NCBI GenBank assembly: GCA_900155495.1
Contig: FTLJ01001050.1
Location: 1-38,188, forward strand
From: Porogramme epimiltina
Taxonomy: Eukaryota; Basidiomycota; Agaricomycetes; Polyporales; Polyporaceae
Direction: 5' to 3'
Length of the DNA: 38,188 nt
The notes beneath the pieces are model-generated. The model saw nothing but the letters and a program-made list of their open reading frames with translations, was not told where the DNA came from and did not search any database. Positions 1 through 12,900 of the stretch are shown here, in pieces. Numbering within the stretch: the first letter of the stretch is position 1; each line of letters opens with the position of its first letter. The position numbers and the translations under genes are program-made.

Positions 1-78
<78 letters not shown>
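1..78. repeat. Poly-G run at contig start (probable artefact)
   Basis: There are 78 consecutive G residues, followed by more G-rich sequence. This is not a fungal telomere repeat (TTAGGG type). Long terminal G runs are typical of two-colour sequencing chemistry, where no signal is read as G, and of assembly extension into such reads. A true G tract cannot be excluded, but a second G run at 38147-38157 near the other end favours an artefact. Confidence 0.85.
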
Positions 79-79
<1 letters not shown>

Positions 80-1649
80 GGGCGGGGGGCTGCCGTACGC
101 GGGGTCTCGGAGGCGGGGGCGCAGTGAGACGATCCGAATCGCGCTAGGCCAGGACCGCTTGGGCGGGTGGGCACTGGGCACCGGTGGGGTCCAGCAGCTG
201 TGCCAGACGCGTACCAGACTCAGCCGCTCGAGTCCACCGCCGCCGGTCCAGCACGCGTCCGCGTCTCCTCGTGCATGGCGACGGCAACCGCGGAAGCGCT
301 CGGAAGCGAGCCCTAACGTGTGCATGTGGGGCGTGTAGACGCCCGCCCGACACCTCGATCATGAACGTGATTTCCTCCTTGGCTGCTTCGATCAGTCCAC
401 TACTCCGCCCGATTAGGAAGCCAGACACTATCATCCTTTGATCATCCTACGACCGCACCCACGCCAGGGCCCAGGGCCTGCCGCGGTAAAGCAAAAACAG
501 CGTCGTTTCGTCCCACACACAGCACGTGCGGGGTCACATAGCCTCCTCCACGACCAATAGCCGTCTGCTCGACATCGCACACCATTTTTCATTCGCTCGT
601 TCATTCGTCCTTCTCCCGACTCCTCGCGAGCCTCCTCATCGCGCCATTGTGCGACTCCTCCCGACACCCGACGCACTCCGTAACCACTCATAACCACCGT
701 CCTCACGCCGGCCTCGGCTCCGGCCTTCCGGAATTCTTGCATCATCACATGCTTCCCTCTCATTTCCTCGGCCCTGAGCAGCCCTGAACTCGTGCTGCAG
801 TTGCGTACGACGTACCTGCTTCAGAATCACCGAGTCGTTCCACCTAAAGCCACCGACAATTCACAGCTTAGCCACGTCCGACGGAGGTAACTTACAAGCA
901 ATTATCCCAGTCAGGGCCTCTGAGTCATCCAGCTCGCCCGAGCGCGGCGGCGGAGTGCAACGCCTTGCGACGACCCATCAGCTATGGCGCGCGCACCGAC
1001 GCGCCCCGCTTGGATTTCCCGCCTTCCACCGCCTTCTACCGCCCGCGACCGATCCTCGTAGAGCATCAGAACCCGAGAAATGCGGGAGGTGATGCGCTGT
1101 CAGGGATTTGCGCCACGAAACGTTTCCCCAGACCCCGCACGAGCGAACCCAACCAATCTTCGCGTTCCACCCGGCAGTTATCTGAGCCCGGGCGGAGTAC
1201 AAGCCTCTCCCGCTCGCCCTTCGCAGTTCTCTCGAGACGCGTCCGTCGGGCTTCCCAAGCACACGGTCGCCCCGCCGCGCACCAGGGGCGCAGACCGCCT
1301 GACGCGAGTCCTGACCTCCCGCGCGGGGCCACGCAGCGCAGGGCGGTGATGCGCCCCGTCAGCCCGTAAAATTTACCTCCTTCCTTGATCGTCCACACCT
1401 CCTCAGGGAGTCGCAGGGCGCGGCCGAAAAAGTCAACCCGCCGACGTCACGCGCCCCCCGCGCAGCGCGCCCGCCCCTGCTCCCCCCCCCTACCTTCGCG
1501 CGGTTCCCTCGGCTCGCTCGGCGAGAAGGCGAGCGCAGGGGTGCGCGCGGTGCGTGTCGTGCCCTCGACCACCGTAAACTCCGCCACCGCGCGGGGCATC
1601 AGATCAGCTCCAACGGAAGCGGGGTGGGTGAGGCGCACAAGGCACGCTT

Positions 1650-1680
1650 GCGCGCGCGCGCGAACGTGCACACACACACA
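1650..1680. repeat. Alternating GC/CA dinucleotide tract
   Basis: A (GC)n run at 1650-1662 is followed by a few bases and then a (CA)n run to 1680. This alternating purine-pyrimidine stretch could adopt Z-DNA. No function is implied. Confidence 0.8.
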
Positions 1681-2039
1681 GAAAACCGTCGCGCCACGGC
1701 CCATCGCAGGCATCGGGCTGCAACTCTTGGGTGGTTCCGGCGCATGCGGCTAGGCTCCCTCGCTTCGGGGCGCGCGCCCGGCTCGCCCGCACAAACGACG
1801 CAGCGTCGGAGCGTCGGACGACGAGGGGCGGATGGATGGCGCGACAGGCACGCCGGCAGGTGGTGGGGCACTGGGATTACAGCTGAGCGTACATCGACGA
1901 CAAACGGCGCGCGCGGCCCACGGGCGACCAATGAACTGTCCGAGTAAAATAAAACCTGTCGCACGCGCGGAGCCCGTCAGCCCCGCCTGCGCGCACACGA
2001 CACGGTCAGCAGGCGATGGGCGGGACGCACCGGTGAGAT

Positions 2040-2057
2040 GACGACGACGACGACGAC
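2040..2057. repeat. (GAC)6 trinucleotide microsatellite
   Basis: Six perfect GAC units lie just 3' of the minus-strand gene that ends at 2196. It is a simple microsatellite. Confidence 0.85.
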
Positions 2058-2195
2058 CCGAAAACGCAAGAGCGCCGCGTCTTCCCTCCCCTCCCCGGCT
2101 GTGGCGCGCGTGAGGTATCTAACCCCAAGAGGCGCCAGGGGCCCACACAGCCCAAAACACGGCGGGGCGGCGGGCTTACGTCCGCCTGCTCGCGC

Positions 2196-3470
2196 CTACG
2201 TCCGCCTCCCCGTGCCCTCCTCGAGCCGCGCGAGCGTCTCCTCAAGAACGAGGGCCCGGTCCGCGTCGAGGCGCGCCTCCCACTCCGAGTCCACGCTCAT
2301 GTAGCTCTTCGGCCGCTCCTCGTCTACGCCCGTCCCGCCCTCGCGGACGACGAGCCACGCCGAGCCCGTGCCCGTGGAGGAGGACGCGGCGGACGCCGCA
2401 GAGCGGGGGCGCTGCGCGCGCAGCGCGTCCGTGAGGAAGCCCTGGAGGAGCAGGCGGCTCCCGCGCGTGTTGCCGTACGCGGGCGGCGGGGGCACCGCGA
2501 TCGCGCTGTCCTCGACGTCGCCCGTGCCGACGCCGGCCTGCGCGAGCGCCGCGGCGTACGTCGGCAGCGGCGGGCGGTTCCACGGCGCGAAGCCGAGCGC
2601 GGCGCCGTCGCGCGCTGTGCCGCTGCCCGAGGGCGGGGGGCGGGTGCGCGGGAGGACCTCGCCGGGGTGCACGTGCGCGTAGCGCTCGGCGCGGAGCCGG
2701 AAGAGCGCGCGCTCGAGGAAGATGAGCTCCGCGAGGGCGACGAGGCCGAAGGCGATGTGTACGAAGATCTGGGAGGAGGTCGTCCCGAACGACGCGGACG
2801 TCGTGGAGGAGGAGCCGTCGTCGTTCCCGGAGGAAGTGGAGTTGGAGTCCGAGGAGGGCGGGGGCGAGGAGGACGCGGAGGCGGCGGCGGCTTTGGCGAT
2901 GTGGGTCCCGACGAGGACCCAGCCGGCGATGGTCGCGCCGAAGAGGGCGAGCTCGAAGAGAAAGACGGCGAGGGTGGTGATCCGCAGGCCGTAGAAGGTG
3001 GGTATCCGCTTCGGTTTGAGGAAGGAGATCAGGCTCCGCTTCCCGGTCGAGCTTGCGCTGTGGGTGGAGTCGGACCGGGAGGGCGAGCGCGGGGGCTCGT
3101 CGGCCGGGGCAGATCCGGATGCCGATGTGCCCGATGGGGCGGTGGTTGAAGAGGGAGGGGAAGAGGAAGGGGAAGAAGGGGAAGAAGGGGAGGAGGCTGC
3201 GGCTGGGTGGTCTCTGTCCGCCGGATGTCGCTCGGGGAGCGAGGAGGATGATGCACTCGCCTCGCTCGAGAGAACGTCCATGCCCTCCCTGAAGCCAATC
3301 TCGCCGCGCTTCCGCGGAAGAGGCCCCGCCTGGGGCCGGGGGGCCTCGTCGTCCGTGATGTGTGCCGCAGCGGACGTGGTGGCCGCTACGGTCGGGTGCG
3401 CCTGCGTTTGTGGATGACTCTCGTCCAGCGGTGGGGGGGCGGAGGCATTGTGGGAGACGCTCGACGCCAT
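2196..3470 (-). CDS. Serine-rich protein with two membrane segments, unknown function
   Basis: Single-exon frame of 424 residues from the ATG at 3470. An in-frame ATG 27 codons upstream would add a basic, non-conserved-looking stretch, so I prefer the start giving MASSVSHN. The first 150 residues are Ser/Pro/Ala-rich and look disordered. Two hydrophobic helices follow at about residues 163-188 and 235-258, separated by a Ser/Asn/Gly-rich loop of about 45 residues. A conserved-looking basic stretch (LKPKRIPTFYG) comes just before helix 1. The cytoplasmic tail contains short proline-rich pieces and an acidic C-terminus. This resembles a class of basidiomycete membrane proteins of unknown role; I do not recognise a named family. 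A run of GAA/GGG units at 3151-3196 encodes the Ser/Pro repeat. No intron is needed to keep the frame open. Confidence 0.75.
   Translation of the reverse strand: MASSVSHNASAPPPLDESHPQTQAHPTVAATTSAAAHITDDEAPRPQAGPLPRKRGEIGFREGMDVLSSEASASSSSLPERHPADRDHPAAASSPSSPSSPSSSPPSSTTAPSGTSASGSAPADEPPRSPSRSDSTHSASSTGKRSLISFLKPKRIPTFYGLRITTLAVFLFELALFGATIAGWVLVGTHIAKAAAASASSSPPPSSDSNSTSSGNDDGSSSTTSASFGTTSSQIFVHIAFGLVALAELIFLERALFRLRAERYAHVHPGEVLPRTRPPPSGSGTARDGAALGFAPWNRPPLPTYAAALAQAGVGTGDVEDSAIAVPPPPAYGNTRGSRLLLQGFLTDALRAQRPRSAASAASSSTGTGSAWLVVREGGTGVDEERPKSYMSVDSEWEARLDADRALVLEETLARLEEGTGRRT
3151..3196. repeat. Purine-rich low-complexity repeat inside the membrane protein gene
   Basis: A degenerate GAAGGG-type repeat on the plus strand; on the coding minus strand it encodes a Ser-Ser-Pro repeat near residues 93-106. 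Such tracts are prone to length variation between strains. Confidence 0.7.
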
Positions 3471-3901
3471 AGCCTGTCGCCTATAAGATCCTAGGAAAGA
3501 ACGGATGTTACGCCTGCGTCTGGCTCTGCCGACACGCGAGCATAAACACAAAACGGAGATGAGCGGAAGAAGAGATTAAAGGAGGGAAAGGGAACGAGTG
3601 AAGGAAGAGAGAGCAGCAAATCCGAGGGGGGGCGGCCCTGCGCGCGCTCGGCACGAGTTCATCAGCAGCGACGCGTTTCCAGGGGCCACTACAAGTCCCC
3701 CGAGAACAACTCCAGTGCCCGGGTCCATCACGCCCCTGATTGGCCCACCCGGCCCGACCAATGGGCTGCCCCCGCGCCAACGGCGTATCGTATAGCTGGT
3801 GTCCCTCCGCGCAGCCATGTCTCGCTGCTCAGCCTGCTGGCCACACATCACGCATTGATCTCATCATCCATGTATCACAAACAAACGTATGCCGTCTACA
3901 A
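3471..3901. other. Spacer: promoter of the membrane protein gene and 3' region of dynactin p62
   Basis: This 431-nt gap separates two minus-strand genes. It should hold the promoter of the gene starting at 3470 and the 3' untranslated region of the dynactin gene ending at 3902. I see no clear TATA box or further gene. Confidence 0.55.
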
Positions 3902-5972
3902 CTACAGCTCTGCACTCAGCCGCGGCTCCTCTCGGTGCAAGATTGTGCCCAAATCGACGACGGTGTAGAACGAAAAGTTCTTCATCTCCGGGCCCTTGCT
4001 CGCCCCGTGCGTCCGCGAGGGGGTGCCCGTCTCCACCTCGTCGCCCGGCTCCGGGTCGTCCGACCGGTAGGTGTACGAGACGAGCATGTTGAACTGGTGG
4101 AGGGGAAGAGGGGCGGCGCCGCGCCGCGCGGGGGCTAAGTATATCTCCTCCGCGACCGCAACAGAACGCGCGAAGCACACGCACCTTGACGTCGCCCCGC
4201 GCTTCCTTGGGGATGAGCACCTCCCCGCTGACGATGGTCACGTTCGCCCGCTTCTCCACGATGCCCACCGCGCGCGCCTTGCCCCGCCCGTCCCGCCCCT
4301 TCTTCCCCCGCTCGCCGAGGTCCAGCCCCTCGTCCTCGTCCAGGAACATGTCCTCGTCCTCGTCGTCGTACTCCCACGCCTCCGCGTACGCACCCACCGG
4401 GAACGCCGCGCTCGGCAGCTGGATCTGGAACGTGTTCCGCCGCGCGCGCTCCGCCTCCTTTCCCCCTCCGCCTCCGCCCCCGGGCCCGGGCCCGGCCCCG
4501 CTGGCCCCCTCCTCCGCTCCTGCGTGCTGCGCAGGCGCGGCGGCCTTCGCGAGGCGGATCTGGATCGGGTCGTACAGCGGGTTCGTGAACGCGAGGTGGA
4601 ACGAGTACGAGTGGCCCGCGATGAGCGCGCCCGCGGCGGCGTGCTGCTCCTCCGCCGCGGCCTGCGCCGACGCGGCCTTGGCGGACGAGCGCTTCATCAT
4701 CTCGAGCGCGGCCTGCGCGTGCGGGAGCGTGACGCCGATCGCGGGGAGGTAGTTGGCCGCGACGAGCTTGATCTTGAAGCGCACCGACTGCGCCTTCTGC
4801 TCCGGCTTGATGAGGATGTGCCTGCAGCTCGGGCACCGCTTCGACTTCTTCGACTGCAGCGGTATTCGGAGCGGCCGCAGGTCGCTGTGGGTCCCCCGCC
4901 CCCCCGGTTCCGTCAGCGCTGCGGGTGGGTGTGTGGTCGGGGACGGTGGCGGGGCACGCACCTCGCACGCAGCGGCGCGACCCAGCTGTTCGTCCACCGC
5001 TGCTCGAGCGCGGCGACCTCGCTCGCGGTCTCGAGGTGGCGCAGGAACTCGACGTCGAGCTCGCCGCTGAGCGCGGCGGCGCTCGCGATCTCGACGCGGC
5101 TCTTGTAGTCCGGGTACTCCTGGCGGAGCGCGGCCTTGTCGCGGCCCGCGCGCGAGCGCGCGAGGGGGTTGTACTTGCCGACCCCGGGGATGTCGCGCGC
5201 GAGCGCGGACGACGCGGCGGCTGCGATGGGGTTCGTGTGCGCGTGGTGTGAGGACGCGGCGGGCGGCGCGGAGGAAGAGGAGGATGCACGTAGGAAGGGC
5301 TCAAAGTGTTCCTTGAGCCGCTCGAACTCGAGCGACTCGGGCGCGGAGTCTTCGAACTTCTGCAGCTGCGCTGGGCGGGGGCGGGGGCGGGTCGGTGCGT
5401 GCGTCTCTTTGTCCTGCGCCACGAGAGGCGTGGTGCGGGCGGGAGGACGTACCAGCGAGCCCGGTCGGCTTCTCGAACGTTATCCCAACCTCAGCCGAGT
5501 CCCATCGGCAGTGGTTGCAGTAGAGGAAGAACGGCGGTTCGCCCAGCGTCGTCGACACGATCGGGGACATCCGACTGTCGACGTTTTCTGGCGGGTCGGA
5601 CGGGACGACCGTCAACGTGTTGCGGCAGTTGGGGCACAGGAAGCAGTTCCGCGCGCATCTGCGCCGTCGCCGGTCACCGGTCAGGGTCCTGCCGCAGCGC
5701 AGCTCGACGGGAACGAGACCACAAACAAAGGGGGCTCACCGGTTCTTCTCCGCGCGCACGCTCGCGCTGGGGACCTCGAAGAGGCAGTTGGGGCAGTAGT
5801 AGCCGCTCACCTCGAGCAGCACGCATCGGTTGCACCGCACCGCGTCGCACTCCTCGCAGAAGAACAGATTGTGCAGCGGGTGAAAGCTGAACGCGGACGA
5901 GGGCAGGTGCGGCGGCGGCGGGTGGGGCGACTCGGCCAAGCACGGACAGTAGTACTCGATCTTGGGTGCCAT
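3902..5972 (-). CDS. Dynactin subunit p62 (DCTN4 family), 5 exons
   Basis: Spliced protein of 579 residues. Exons (minus strand): 5972-5740, 5658-5453, 5370-4962, 4884-4185, 4093-3902; the introns are 77-91 nt, GT-AG, and all phases match. DCTN4 sits at the pointed end of the dynactin complex, the dynein cofactor for microtubule transport, including nuclear migration and endosome movement in hyphae. The N-terminus has the family's RING-like cysteine array: C9, C11, C39, C42, C47, C50, C60, C63, C79, C83, C86 and C89, with the signature NCFLCPNCRNTL in exon 2. A second diagnostic stretch, RPLRIPLQSKKSKRCPSCRH, joins exons 3 and 4 and is close to animal DCTN4. The C-terminal exon encodes a conserved beta-rich segment (FNMLVSYTYRSDD). 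It is longer than human DCTN4 (about 460 residues) because of disordered Ala/Ser and acidic insertions. A TATATT stretch lies about 25 nt upstream of the ATG. Confidence 0.9.
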
Positions 5973-7034
5973 CCCGGACGGTCCGCGGACGCAGATATAT
6001 TCTCCCCTGGGCTCGGCCCTGTGTGCGAAGCGTGGAATGTGCAGGGAGGGCGCTGTCGGCGGAGGGGAAGGAAGAGGTCCGAGTCGAGACACTCAGGCAA
6101 GGAGTAGTAACGCAGCACACGCACACGCGGCGCGCATCGTCGCGTCGGAGGCGCGCACGTGCCTCCCCCGCCAAACGTGCTCGGGCGCCCGGATCAGGAT
6201 CCAGATAGAAATCCACGCATCCTTCCTCCCAGCTCCCAAGCGCGCCCACAAGGGAAGAGGGGGCGCTTCCCGTCGATGGAAACGCTCTATCCGCAGGGAA
6301 TAAATTACTTCGAAGGTCTAGAGCTGCAGTCTAGTACAGTCGTAACAGTCGTGGAAGCGGGCGCGATCTAAATACGTCGTGGGGAGGCCCCCGACCACCG
6401 ACACGGCGCGTACCGAGTCCGAGTCCGCGGAGCGACGGCGGTGCGGTAGGGTTCGGTGCGGTGGGAGGGGCCGGGGGTACGTGCCATGTATGTGGGTCGG
6501 ATTACGCGTGCGTCTCTAGGTGGGAACCCACGTATATGCGGACGGCGGCATTATTAGTAGTCGGGTTCGGCGGGCGGGCGAAAGGACGGCTCGAGCAGGG
6601 GTTGGGAGGGTCTGGGGGACTCTAGGCAGGGCGACGTTGTCCGTGTGCGGCACGAGAAGTCGTCCGTGGAACCGCTCGTCTATATACCAACAGGGTCCAG
6701 TCGAGAGAGCGTACGGAGGGAGGTGCACGGTCGGGACTAAATTAGGAAGATGCGGCCATTAGATGTATACTGAGCGGGGGAAAAGAACAAGGGCGCAGGC
6801 AGCGGAGCGGTGGTACACAGTCTATGTAGTAGTGGTAGTGGGTGAGAGGCAAAAAAACAGCGGACAACTTCGGCGCCGCACACGCGCGCGTGCGTCGAGC
6901 GGGTATCTTCGACAGTCATGGTCATGGAGAAAACCGGGATCGTACAGCGGACGCCCTTCACTCGTCCGAAACGTCTTCAAGGGCTACGTCATCGCACACC
7001 CCCTCTGCACGGCCCAGCTGGAGCCTCGCCCCGC
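5973..7034. other. Spacer: dynactin p62 promoter and cre1 3' region
   Basis: This 1,062-nt stretch lies between two minus-strand genes. It should contain the dynactin promoter next to 5973 and the 3' untranslated region of cre1 near 7034. I see no convincing coding frame, tRNA or other RNA gene. Confidence 0.55.
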
Positions 7035-9357
<2,323 letters not shown>

Positions 9358-9541
9358 AACGGCGGCGGAGGTGGGAGGGGAAGCGCAGGGAGGAAGGAGG
9401 GGTATTAGTAGTGAAGAAGGGCGTTACGTACAGGGATACTGACCGTCAGGGGGGATTATGGCAACGTTTGCGACGATCTACAGAAACGGGCGGCCGGCTG
9501 TCGGTGGAGGAAGACGCGGTCGCGAGGAGGGGGACTGGAGT

Positions 9542-9911
9542 GTGGGGATTGCCCCGGGAGGAGTGAATTGGACGGAGGGGGGGTGGGGATGGGAGGCTGG
9601 AGAGGGCGATGGAAGACGATGAGGTGGTGGAAGGAGAGAGAGAGGATGGCACCGTGGATGATCCGGGTCGATTCTAGACGGGAGGGAGGGGGAAGCGGGA
9701 AGATGGGGGGCTCGAGGGAAGCGGGGTTGGGCGCGGAGAAAGGGCGTCAGAAGCAGGCTGGGATGGGGAGGTGGCAGGGCGAAGGCTGTGGGGATATCAC
9801 CCTCGGGCAGGGGTGGCAGATGGTCGCCTCGGTCGTCTCGCCGTGGGTGGGCCGTGGGTGGCCCGTGGGGGAGGGGAAGCGGACGCGCACGGGGCTGGGG
9901 CGGAGCTGGGG
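9542..9911 (+). promoter_or_regulatory. Cluster of CreA-type SYGGRG sites upstream of cre1
   Basis: On the plus strand alone there are matches to the CreA/Mig1 site 5'-SYGGRG at 9542-9547, 9583-9588, 9788-9793 and 9865-9870 (GTGGGG), and at 9895-9900 and 9906-9911 (CTGGGG). The cluster begins about 185 nt upstream of the cre1 start. CreA is known to bind pairs of such sites, and autoregulation is known in ascomycetes. G-rich sequence raises chance matches, so binding is an inference. Confidence 0.4.
9841..9870. repeat. Short tandem repeat, CCGTGGGTGG-type unit
   Basis: Two near-identical units (CCGTGGGTGG) and a third variant ending in GTGGGG follow one another with a spacing of about 11 nt. 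The repeat lies inside the G-rich region upstream of cre1. Confidence 0.6.
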
Positions 9912-12900
9912 CTGGCTGGCGGGCGCTGCGGGGGCCCCGACCTTTGCACCCTCGCCGCCTGGAAATTTTCGGCGAAAAGTGAGAAAACGCGGGGCCCGCA
10001 GGCGGCGCCGGCCTCTGCGCGGGGTCGGACTCGACTCGGACGTGCAGGGCGGGCAGGCGCGCACACACACGCTGCCCCTAGCACGCACCCCACCCAGGCC
10101 GCGCAGGCAAATACGTCCCGGCGGTGGCCCCGGCAGTGGCCCCGGCACCCCTCTCCCCTCCGAGCCGACTGCCTTATCCGGGCACGTCGCCTCCGATAGC
10201 CCACGCGCGCCCTCGTCTCGACGCCGCTTCGGCGATTCCGACCGTCTTCCGCCCCACCGTCCGCCCTCCGCCCCGCGCGCGCGCCCCGCCGGCGTCTCCG
10301 CCACCCCCCCTATCCGGGCTAACCCCTCCCCCCGTCGACGCGCTGCCCGTCGCCGCCGCCCGGGTCTTTCGTCCGCATTTGTGCGTTTGCATGAACCGCG
10401 CCCGCCACGCCCGCCCCATCGACGTGGCGGCGCCCGAGTTTCGTGTCGTACACCCCAACACCGTGCTCGACGGGCTCAACACATTTCCGACTCTCTCCGA
10501 CACACGTTCCCGCAATTTGCTTATCGCCCAGCTGCCACCGCGCCCCGCGCCCGCCGTCTGTCTCACTTCATTGCGGGGCAGGAACCGCGGCCGCAATGAT
10601 CAGTCCACCATCTCAGATGCATGACGCCGCGCCCTGCCGCACCCCGGCTCACCTCCGACCGCCAGTCCTCCGATCACCCCTTGGCTATCGCGCCCATCCC
10701 CACGCCCTCTAGTCGCCGAGAATCACAAGCACGTCTTCTCTCCGCTCACCCCACGGGGCCTCTACAGCCCACAGGGGCCCATCTCTGCGCGTCTCTACCA
10801 CCCGCAGCCCCGTCACTGCGCCCAGATCCGCGCGGTATCGTCGGCTATTCCGCCGAGGACCATACCAGCCCACCGGCACCACGCACTCCCCAATCCGAGT
10901 ACTACACCAGTCCTCATCACGCCATATCCACGATTACAGCCCCCACCGTGACTGTCCTCCCCAACCGCCCCTCGGCCACAGCAGACTAAACTCAGTCTGA
11001 ACATACATATGTACACCGCTCGCCGTTGCACCTGATTTCCCCGCCCCACAGTCCTTACCCCACGTATCCGCTTAGCTCCGTTCGCGTTCGGCCGGAGGGG
11101 ATGGCGCGATATCGCGCTTAGGGCATCCGCCCCGATAGCCCCTCGTCGTCTATTCGACTGGCGATGATCACTTCTCGCCCAGCCTAGGGCGTTCCCGGGT
11201 ACCTGTGATAACCATCGTGTCCTTTGTCCTGCAGTCGCGAAAACGGCCGCGATGACGTCGGTACGTGCGTCTCGCTCAGGGGTGTGTTCCGTACGTTTGA
11301 CGCGAGCAGCGCCGCTTTTGAGTTCAGATCACGGCATACCAGAAGCTCGCACCTCGCGCGGCGCGGCGGTCCTGTCGCAAGGCGTCCAGGATCATGCGGC
11401 CTGCTGGCGGCGAGGTGTGCCATGTCGCGACGACTCGGATTTCGTGATTCTCGGTCACGCGGTGCGTTGACTACCGCATTCTGGTCCTGTGTGGCCGAGC
11501 TCGAGACTGCTCGCGGCGCGTCCTCGCACAGCTCTCGCCGGGCGTCTCTCGCAGAACTCGCGAAGGACGTCCCTTCTGGAAAGAAGCGCGAGCATCGCCG
11601 ATGGCAACGGCGATGCCCGTCCTCAGCGCTGCCTCAGCCCCCAGGCTTCAGGCGTCCTCCTGGCCTTCCAGCGCACTCTGCCTCGTGCTCGCGCGCTGGA
11701 TGCCGCCAGGGACCGGTCTGGCCTAGCTCCTCCTCTTTGCTTGCACGTAAATCGGTCACCACTCATAATCCGGAGATGACCTCTTGAGGCGGGAGATGAG
11801 CCGTCGCTCGTCGCCAAACACGTACTCCCCGCCGCGGAAGCCCAGCCGGCGCACATGCGCCGCCGCGTGCTGTTAGGACGACTCTCATCATCCTGCGAAC
11901 GTGCCCAGCCCGGTGCTGCATCCTGCCCCGCCCGTGCGCCGTTCCTGCTGTTTCCGAGTCTCCTTGCGCCCCGACAGCGGACAAATTTCGCTCCTGCTAC
12001 TGCACAGTCTCCATTCCCCTGGTGTCGGGCGTGTCCATCGGCGGTATAATGCTCTTCGCAGACACCCTGTACCCTCCCGGCGGAGTTCCAGCCCACGCCT
12101 ATTCTCTCTTATCGCAGCCTTTCCAGCTGACACCTTCACTCGTGAGTTGCAGTGTCTATCTCGCGCCGCATTCGCTCCTTCATCATGTGCACAGGGCATC
12201 GTCAGGAGCAGACGTTGGCACAGCAGTGCCTGGTTCATTCATTCACTCCTGCGTCTTGGCTTCTGCACCTCCCAGAGCTTAACTCGCTCCACCTTCGGTC
12301 GCTGCTCCTGGTTCTCGCACCTTCCTGTTCCCATGCGACCAGCATCCCTGCACCACGTTCCGCGCCGCCCCCTCTGTCGGAGTTCGTTCGTTGGGCGTAT
12401 GGTAGGCCGCCTCTGCCATGCGGGGGCAACGGTTCGGCGTGCGGGGTTTCCGCGAGGTTCACCCGAGCGGGATTCTTCTCCACATTTGTTCGCCCGTGCC
12501 CCTCCCGCCAGCTCCTCGGTTAATGAGCTGTGTTAAGCATCTTCGTCGGGGCGAGCCATTGGCTATCAACGGGGCCGATCCAATATGAACGCCGAGTGTG
12601 CGCGGTGCATCCTCGCGGGCGGAGGGCGAGCACGGGTACGGTGCGGCTGCTCTAGCACCTATCTTTGAGGCGAGCCCTACCCACGCCGTCGCGGTCCTGT
12701 AAGTCGTCCTGAACCTCCGTTCTCTCTTTGTCCGCGCTCGCTCTCACTCCCGTGTTGCTGCCCGGTGTTTTACCAGGTTCATATACTTCCGTCCCGCCTC
12801 CCACAACTGGGGGCGGCCCGTGCCCCCGCGCATCAATCCCATGCGCGCCTGGAACATTCACGGGACACCACGACCGAGCGACGCGCTCCCACATGTGCCA

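Larger units (their letters stand above)
79..2195. other. GC-rich stretch without a recognisable gene
   Basis: No reading frame here has convincing protein-like composition; the long open frames are the arginine, proline and alanine-rich kind that GC-rich DNA produces by chance. The right end must hold the 3' untranslated region of the minus-strand gene ending at 2196. Short simple repeats are present near 1650-1680 and 2040-2057. Confidence 0.6.

Noticed and set aside
2196..3470. Plus-strand acidic and glycine-rich frames across the membrane protein gene
   Set aside because: They are mirror frames of the minus-strand gene; only the minus-strand reading gives two clean membrane helices.
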